Source: Chloroflexota bacterium
Lineage (GTDB): Bacteria > Chloroflexota > Anaerolineae > Aggregatilineales > Phototrophicaceae
Length of the DNA: 59,359 nucleotides
Assembly: GCA_011523735.1 (NCBI GenBank)
Contig: WTGB01000150.1
Span: forward strand, 1 to 59,359
Direction: 5' to 3'
Shown: positions 54,660-59,359 of the stretch, piece after piece
Position numbering within the stretch: the first letter of the stretch is position 1
Layout: every line of letters begins with the position of its first letter
Notes under the pieces: model-generated
Told to the model about the DNA's origin: nothing
Seen by the model: only the letters and a program-made list of their open reading frames with translations
The model's database searches: none
Made by a program: the position numbers and the translations under genes

Positions 54660-55472
54660 ATGACGACCTTGAACTACGATCTGGCGGTCACATATTATGA
54701 CGAGACGCGCGGATTCCGCGCCGGGGTCAGCGAACGTTATCGCGCTGCTGTCCGGCGCATTACGGAGGCGGAGGACGGGACACGTTTCCTGGAACTGGCG
54801 ATTGGCACCGGCTTGATCGGCTTGCCCTTCATGGCCGCCGGCGATGACTACATCGGCGTGGATATCTCGCGGGGCATGATGCGGCAAATCGCGCCGAAAC
54901 TGCATGACTTGTCACCTCCTGCCCTAGCCCAAGCCGACATCACCGACAGGTTGCCATTCGCCGCGGACAGCTTTGATGTGGTGCAGGCTGTGCGGGTCTT
55001 TCACTTGCTGGGAGATTGGCGCCGCTGCATCAGCGAGTCCAGGCGGGTGCTCAAGCCGGGCGGTCATTTGATCATCGTAGAGATCAGAAGGCCCTCCGAT
55101 ACATCCGCTCCTCCACCCTGGGCAGTTGTGCAAGACAAATGGGGCGAGATCTTGCGTGATCTGGGCGTCGACAGCGCCAGCATTCGCCATGGCAATGGAC
55201 TTACCGACGACATGGTGCTCAACCACCTGTGCGCCGTCGGTGGCGACACCGCTATGATTGACCTCCTGGCTTTCGATGAATTGCCGGTGTCTTGTCGTAC
55301 AATGGTGGAGAGACGCGCCAAGCGCATGTTCAGCAATGATTGGGCGCTGCCGGAAGACCTGCACAGCCAGGCGGCGCGCGCGCTTTGCGAGTGGCTGGAA
55401 AATGAATGCCAGCGCGCCGACGACTTTGTCCAGCAGCGCATGGTCTTTCGCGCTGTGATCGCTCGCTTTTGA
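54660..55472 (+). CDS. Class I SAM-dependent methyltransferase
   Basis: 270 aa, methyltransferase 11/25-like. Motif I FLELAIGTGLIGLP, acidic residue in IGVDIS, LPFAADSFDVVQAV (post-motif) and RVLKPGGHLIIVE are all in order. C-terminal part is variable and probably gives substrate specificity. No neighbours hint at its substrate; it is divergent from the DinB genes and a -10 TATAAT lies 45 nt upstream. Confidence 0.93.
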   Translation: MTTLNYDLAVTYYDETRGFRAGVSERYRAAVRRITEAEDGTRFLELAIGTGLIGLPFMAAGDDYIGVDISRGMMRQIAPKLHDLSPPALAQADITDRLPFAADSFDVVQAVRVFHLLGDWRRCISESRRVLKPGGHLIIVEIRRPSDTSAPPPWAVVQDKWGEILRDLGVDSASIRHGNGLTDDMVLNHLCAVGGDTAMIDLLAFDELPVSCRTMVERRAKRMFSNDWALPEDLHSQAARALCEWLENECQRADDFVQQRMVFRAVIARF

Positions 55473-55559
55473 AAGCGCCAGCGACTATTGCTGAGTTCGG
55501 CGGAATAGGCTGCCGACTCAAGATCGCAATTATGAACAGGCGAAGAAAGTGAGAGCCGC

Positions 55560-56633
55560 ATGATGGAAGTTCTGGGGAGCTTGGCGCTGATTCTGGCTTC
55601 GGTCATCGTGCTAGCCGTCATGACCGATCGCTTCTTCATCCCCAGCCTCGATGCCATATCGCGCCGCTTGCGGCTGTCCGACGAGGTGGCGGGCGCCTCT
55701 TTGATGGCGATGGGCTCTTCGGCGCCTGAGTTAGCCATTGCCTTGATGGCGCTATTCACTGGCGGCGGCGAACACAGCGATGTCGGCATCGGCACCATTG
55801 TCGGCTCAGCCGTCTTTAATATTCTGGTTATCACGGGCTTATCAGCGGTGGTCGCCGGCGGTTTGCATATCCACGTCTTCGCCGTTCGCCGCGATATTAT
55901 CTATTATGTCATCTCCATAGGCTATCTTACGCTGGTCTTTTTTGACGGTCATGTCTCGCTCATCGAGGCGGTACTTGGCTTGGCGGGTTACGCAGTCTAT
56001 ATGATCGTCCTGATCGTCCTCAAGGACCCGGAAGATGATGAGGAGCCGGCAGCGGCTCTCAGCGGTGAGGACCGGCCGGGGCAGGCGAAATTCGCCGCTT
56101 GGCATCAGTTGGAAGCCGTCATCGTGCGTCTGATACGTTTCATCACCGGTCCCCCAGAGCGGAATTATCTTTGGATCTTCTTCGTTTCCATCGTCTTGAT
56201 CGTGGCGCTCAGCTACATTTTGGTGGAAGCCACCATCGTCTTTTCCGCCGGCATTGGCATCCCGCCGGTCATCGTCGCCTTGACCCTGCTGGCGGCCGGC
56301 ACATCCGCCCCCGACCTAATGTCGTCGGTTGATGTCGCGCGCGATGGGCGGGGCGGCATGGCTGTCGCCAACGCGGTCGGCTCCAACACCTTTGATCTGC
56401 TCGTCGGCTTGGCGCTGCCCTGGACGATCGCCCTCGCCCTGCAGGGAGGGACCGGCATCAATGTCGGCACGGGAAATCTCTGGATTTCCATCGGCATCCT
56501 GGTCGCGACGACATTGGTGCTCTTCGCCTTCCTCGAAACCGAACGCGGCTTGAGCCGGCGGGAAGGCTGGGTTTTGCTGCTGCTATATGCCGTCTTCGTG
56601 CTCTACACCCTTGTGAGCGGCACATCCGTATAG
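55560..56633 (+). CDS. Calcium/cation antiporter (CaCA, Na+/Ca2+ exchanger family)
   Basis: 357 aa, ten or so membrane helices arranged as two repeats. The alpha-repeat signatures are present: GSSAPELAIALMAL followed by GTIVGSAVFNIL, and GTSAPDLMSSVDVA with ANAVGSNTFDLLVG. It exchanges Ca2+ (perhaps with K+) for Na+ or H+ at the cytoplasmic membrane. Two consecutive ATG codons start it; GAGAG lies a few bases upstream. The following gene is 32 nt away. Confidence 0.93.
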   Translation: MMEVLGSLALILASVIVLAVMTDRFFIPSLDAISRRLRLSDEVAGASLMAMGSSAPELAIALMALFTGGGEHSDVGIGTIVGSAVFNILVITGLSAVVAGGLHIHVFAVRRDIIYYVISIGYLTLVFFDGHVSLIEAVLGLAGYAVYMIVLIVLKDPEDDEEPAAALSGEDRPGQAKFAAWHQLEAVIVRLIRFITGPPERNYLWIFFVSIVLIVALSYILVEATIVFSAGIGIPPVIVALTLLAAGTSAPDLMSSVDVARDGRGGMAVANAVGSNTFDLLVGLALPWTIALALQGGTGINVGTGNLWISIGILVATTLVLFAFLETERGLSRREGWVLLLLYAVFVLYTLVSGTSV

Positions 56634-56665
56634 ATAACGTATGCCGCCGAAATGAGGCAGTGGGC

Positions 56666-58162
56666 ATGAGTGTAGAAGGGTCTCCGCAGCATCATAGCGC
56701 TCTCGGCATGGATGTGCTGAAACTGCCGCTGCTTGGACGCCTGCTTCGCCATCGCCATGGACGATTGGCGCTGCAAGCTCTGCTGACCCTGGTCGCATTG
56801 GCGCTGGTCCTCGATGGTGTCGTCGGACCGCAGTCGGCTGCGCGCAATCTGGCGACGGTCGCGCCCTGGGTTTATCTGCGCGGTTTCGTCGTTATCGCGC
56901 TGCTGCTGGCGGGCAATCTGGTCTGCATGGGCTGCCCCTTCACCCTGCCCCGTACGCTGGCGAAAAGGCTGTCTCGAAGCGGGCGGCGCTTCCCCCAAAG
57001 GCTGCGGAATAAGTGGCTGTCCATCTTCAGTTTATTCGCGCTGTTCTTCTTCTATGAATACCTGGACCTATGGGCGAGCCCCTGGCTCTCCGCCTGGCTG
57101 ATCGTCCTTTATTTCGCCGCCTCATTCGCGCTGGAAGCCCTGTTCGCCGAATCCGCCTTCTGCAAATATGTCTGTCCGCTGGGCGCCTTTAACATGGTCT
57201 ACTCGACGCTGTCGCCGACGCGCATCGCCGTGAAATCGCATGATATCTGCGCCAGTTGCGTCGGCAAGGAATGCGTCAACGGCAGTTACGCCCCGCAAAC
57301 CGTCATTCGCGTCGATGAGATTCCTGTCGCTGATCAAGCGGCGCAACGTAAAGAAGTGCGGCATGGACCCCGCGGTACCTTGGGCTGTGGCACCGAGTTA
57401 TTCGCCCCACAGATCCGCAGCAATCTCGATTGCACTTTTTGCCTGGATTGCGTCCGCGCCTGCCCCCACGACAATGTCAGCTTGTTCACCCGCGTTCCCG
57501 GCGCCGAACTGAGCCGCGCCGATAGCTGGTCGCGCCGCTGGGATGTATCGCTGCTGGCGATTGCCCTCGGTTTCATGGGCATTTCCAACGCCTTCGGCAT
57601 GGTGCCGCCCTATTATGCGCTGCAAGAATGGCTGGCGCTGAACCTGGGTATTTCCAGCGAATTCATCGTGCTCCTGCTGATTTTCGCCGCCCTGAATCTG
57701 CTGCTGCCAGCCGCGGTCTCAATCACGGCCGCCTGGCTCGGGCGCGCTCTGACCGGCTTTCACAAGCGCGATTCGCTGCGGGAGACCGTCGCGGCTTTTG
57801 CCCCCGCCTTCGTGCCGGTGGGCTTCGGCATCTGGTTCGCCCACTACAGCTTTCATCTCCTCGTCGGTCCCGTTCTGGTCGTGCCGGTCGTCCAGGAATT
57901 CCTCGGCGGTGTCGGCGACTGGCAGCGCTTCAGCGTCAGCCTCGATATCAACGCGATCGGCTTAATTCAACTTGTCCTGCTGCTGGCCGGCTTCTTGTGG
58001 AGCCTCCGCTTGGCGCAGAAGGCGGCTTTGCGGCTTTATCGGCGGGCGGCTCTGCTCGGCCTGCTGCCTTGGGCGTTGGTCTTTCTGCTGCTGATGCTGC
58101 TCGCCTGGCAGATCTTCACCCTGCCGATGGAGATGCGCGGGACGCTGGAACTCTTCAGTTGA
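56666..58162 (+). CDS. Membrane-bound polyferredoxin-like protein (NapH/CcoG/NosR type)
   Basis: About 498 aa, several transmembrane helices at both ends of a ferredoxin-like centre. Cysteine motifs: CKYVCPLGAFN, CASCVGKEC and CTFCLDCVRACPHDN, the last a complete 4Fe-4S Cx2Cx2Cx3CP. The first part matches the 4Fe-4S/NapH-type integral membrane electron carriers. ATG at 56666 is chosen as GAGGC lies 7 nt upstream; GTG at 56660 is an alternative. Likely a quinol-to-periplasm or cofactor-maturation electron route, partner unknown. Convergent with the PhyH-like gene, 13 nt apart. Confidence 0.87.
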   Translation: MSVEGSPQHHSALGMDVLKLPLLGRLLRHRHGRLALQALLTLVALALVLDGVVGPQSAARNLATVAPWVYLRGFVVIALLLAGNLVCMGCPFTLPRTLAKRLSRSGRRFPQRLRNKWLSIFSLFALFFFYEYLDLWASPWLSAWLIVLYFAASFALEALFAESAFCKYVCPLGAFNMVYSTLSPTRIAVKSHDICASCVGKECVNGSYAPQTVIRVDEIPVADQAAQRKEVRHGPRGTLGCGTELFAPQIRSNLDCTFCLDCVRACPHDNVSLFTRVPGAELSRADSWSRRWDVSLLAIALGFMGISNAFGMVPPYYALQEWLALNLGISSEFIVLLLIFAALNLLLPAAVSITAAWLGRALTGFHKRDSLRETVAAFAPAFVPVGFGIWFAHYSFHLLVGPVLVVPVVQEFLGGVGDWQRFSVSLDINAIGLIQLVLLLAGFLWSLRLAQKAALRLYRRAALLGLLPWALVFLLLMLLAWQIFTLPMEMRGTLELFS

Positions 58163-58175
58163 AATGGCTCGTTGG

Positions 58176-58937
58176 CTAAACGGACGCTCCCACACGCGCG
58201 CCGTCCTTGAGAATCGGTTCAGCCCGCCCCCATAGCTCGCTGCCATCGCGGTTCATAATCGGCTCGGCGGAATACTGCGCCAGATAACTGCGGCGGTAAT
58301 CCTTCGTTGTGTTGGCGCCGCTGCGATGGAAAGTGCGGCTGCTGAAAACGACAATGCTGCCAGCCGGCACGATGGCGGGCTCGCCCGGATCATCGCCATG
58401 ATAGCCAACCTTGTCATTGGTCCGCGCCTCGACCTCGTGCCTGATGATTTCGTCCCTTGTGCTCCGCCCATCGCGCCCATAAGGCAGAATGTAAACCGTG
58501 CCATTCTCAAGGGACATATCATCCAGCGCGCACCAGCACGAGAGGTAGGCGCGGTGATAATGCCCAACATAGCCGGAGTCTTGATGCCAGGCGAATTTGC
58601 TATCGGTATCAGCCGCTTTGACGACATACTGTTCATTGAAGAGGAAGGCATTGTCGCCGAGGGTCGCGCGGCAGATCTCCGCCATCAACTCGCTGAAAAG
58701 AAACTCGGTCATGATCGGGCTGCCGGCGCTGCGATTGCTGATGAAATAGCGCTTCTTGTAGTGCGTGATGCCCTGCGTTGTGACGCCCTTGGCTTCCATT
58801 TCCCGGTCATGCGCTTCTATGTAACGCATGCACTCGGCCCGCAGCGCTTTAAGCGCATTGTCGGGTATCACGGATTCCAGGATGAAATATCCCGCGCGCT
58901 GGTATTGTTTGACCTGCTCAGGTGTCACCAGTGACAT
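58176..58937 (-). CDS. Phytanoyl-CoA dioxygenase (PhyH)-family Fe(II)/2-oxoglutarate oxygenase
   Basis: 253 aa. Facial triad visible as His118 and Asp120 (WHQDSGYVG) and His204 (TFHRSG), with Arg215/216 as a candidate for 2-oxoglutarate binding. PhyH-type enzymes hydroxylate diverse small molecules, and neighbours do not define the substrate. GGGAG precedes the ATG by 7 nt. Confidence 0.92.
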   Translation of the reverse strand: MSLVTPEQVKQYQRAGYFILESVIPDNALKALRAECMRYIEAHDREMEAKGVTTQGITHYKKRYFISNRSAGSPIMTEFLFSELMAEICRATLGDNAFLFNEQYVVKAADTDSKFAWHQDSGYVGHYHRAYLSCWCALDDMSLENGTVYILPYGRDGRSTRDEIIRHEVEARTNDKVGYHGDDPGEPAIVPAGSIVVFSSRTFHRSGANTTKDYRRSYLAQYSAEPIMNRDGSELWGRAEPILKDGARVGASV

Positions 58938-59082
58938 TTTGCCGCTCCCTATCGCTACGTTTGCGCCTATTCTAATTCCCGCGGCTCCCCTGTCAACAAG
59001 GTCTCGCTGAGGGCTGGATCTCCACCCACTACGTCAGTACCGACGGCGACTGCGACTAGCGCGTCCACACAACGCGAAATCC

Positions 59083-59108
59083 GTAGGGGCGACACTTGTG
59101 TCGCCCGC
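59083..59108. repeat. GTAGGGGCGAC hairpin repeat, perfect copy
   Basis: Same core as the copy at 16367: 9-bp arms GGGCGACAC/GTGTCGCCC with a TT centre. Confidence 0.85.
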
Positions 59109-59140
59109 TCTTTCATCACCCCATTTACATCAGATGCAAT

Positions 59141-59167
59141 GTAGGGGCGACTCTGTGAGTCGCCCGC
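59141..59167. repeat. GTAGGGGCGAC hairpin repeat, compensated copy
   Basis: Arms GGGCGACTC/GAGTCGCCC with loop TGT: the inner bases differ from the 59083 copy but still pair perfectly. Confidence 0.85.
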
Positions 59168-59202
59168 AAATCACCATTTTAACGCCGACAATAACTGTTC
59201 GA

Positions 59203-59223
59203 CAAACATGTCCGCTCCTCAGC
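59203..59223 (+). repeat. CAAACATGTCC module
   Basis: CAAACATGTCC then GCTCCTCAGC, one base different from 19379. Confidence 0.55.
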
Positions 59224-59359
59224 CTGTTATGGCAAAGGGGTTTGGGGTGAGGGTGCAGATCCCAAGCCCCCTCTCTCTCAATTCTTGCTTTTTCTCTCAC
59301 ATGCGGTAATATAGATATAGTATAAGCGTGTAATGCTATATACTTGGGTATTGTACATC

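Larger units (their letters stand above)
58938..59359. other. Repeat-rich non-coding tail
   Basis: About 420 bases without a gene. It contains two hairpin repeats, the CAAACATGTCC module and an AT-rich end at the window edge. The leftward promoter of the PhyH-like gene should be at its start; none was identified clearly. Confidence 0.55.

Noticed and set aside
1..59359. CRISPR array, rRNA, transposase or integrase
   Set aside because: No regularly spaced direct repeats, no rRNA-like segment and no recombinase motifs found; the dispersed repeats are palindromic and irregularly spaced.

Overview
The window looks like a chromosomal segment of a GC-rich, free-living bacterium, most probably a Chloroflexota (Anaerolineae-like) member. 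The reasons are indirect: Pro/Thr-rich linkers joining sensor, protease and von Willebrand (VWA) domains, very large multidomain membrane proteins, a SpoVS homologue, and a dispersed intergenic hairpin repeat (GTAGGGGCGAC...GTCGCCC). No rRNA or universal marker is present, so this placement is inference.

Layout. (1) 1-2807: the 3' end of a tRNA-Ser(GGA) with its terminator, then a fused 2Fe-2S/molybdopterin oxidoreductase. (2) 2905-20875: a fucose-glycan utilisation region with four GH29-type alpha-L-fucosidases, a GH151/GHL6-like glycosidase, a type I sulfatase, an aldo/keto reductase of the L-fucose dehydrogenase type, two tandem MFS transporters and an APH-fold small-molecule kinase coupled to a fucosidase. 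None of the fucosidases or the sulfatase shows a signal peptide, so the scheme suggested is import of fucosylated or sulfated oligosaccharides and degradation in the cytoplasm. An HtrA-like protease/VWA fusion and a small HNH nuclease interrupt this region. (3) 21279-29001: a BNR-type beta-propeller and a divergent chaperonin-like protein, then a Tat-exported sugar-binding protein with two permeases (no ATPase gene) and an FG-GAP/ASPIC-UnbV protein. (4) 29016-43032: a giant degenerate protein kinase, a YfhO-flippase fusion protein, an unrecognised small protein, an operon with a copper-chaperone-like lipoprotein, and a PP2C-like pseudophosphatase with a propeller. (5) 43310-50524: ThuA-like protein, dolichol-phosphate-mannose-type glycosyltransferase, transketolase, SpoVS and a double-VWA membrane protein. 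(6) 50656-52986: a type II restriction-modification pair broken by at least three single-base indels. (7) 52997-58937: three DinB domains in two genes, a SAM methyltransferase, a Ca2+/cation antiporter, a polyferredoxin-like membrane protein and a PhyH-type dioxygenase, ending in a repeat-rich non-coding tail.

The most noteworthy items are the leaderless fucan-type cluster with a candidate new sugar kinase, the YfhO-flippase fusion, the chaperonin-like protein lacking the GroEL catalytic Asp next to a beta-propeller, the HtrA-TSP3-VWA fusion, the decaying restriction-modification locus and the covarying intergenic hairpin family. No CRISPR array, rRNA operon, transposase or integrase was seen.
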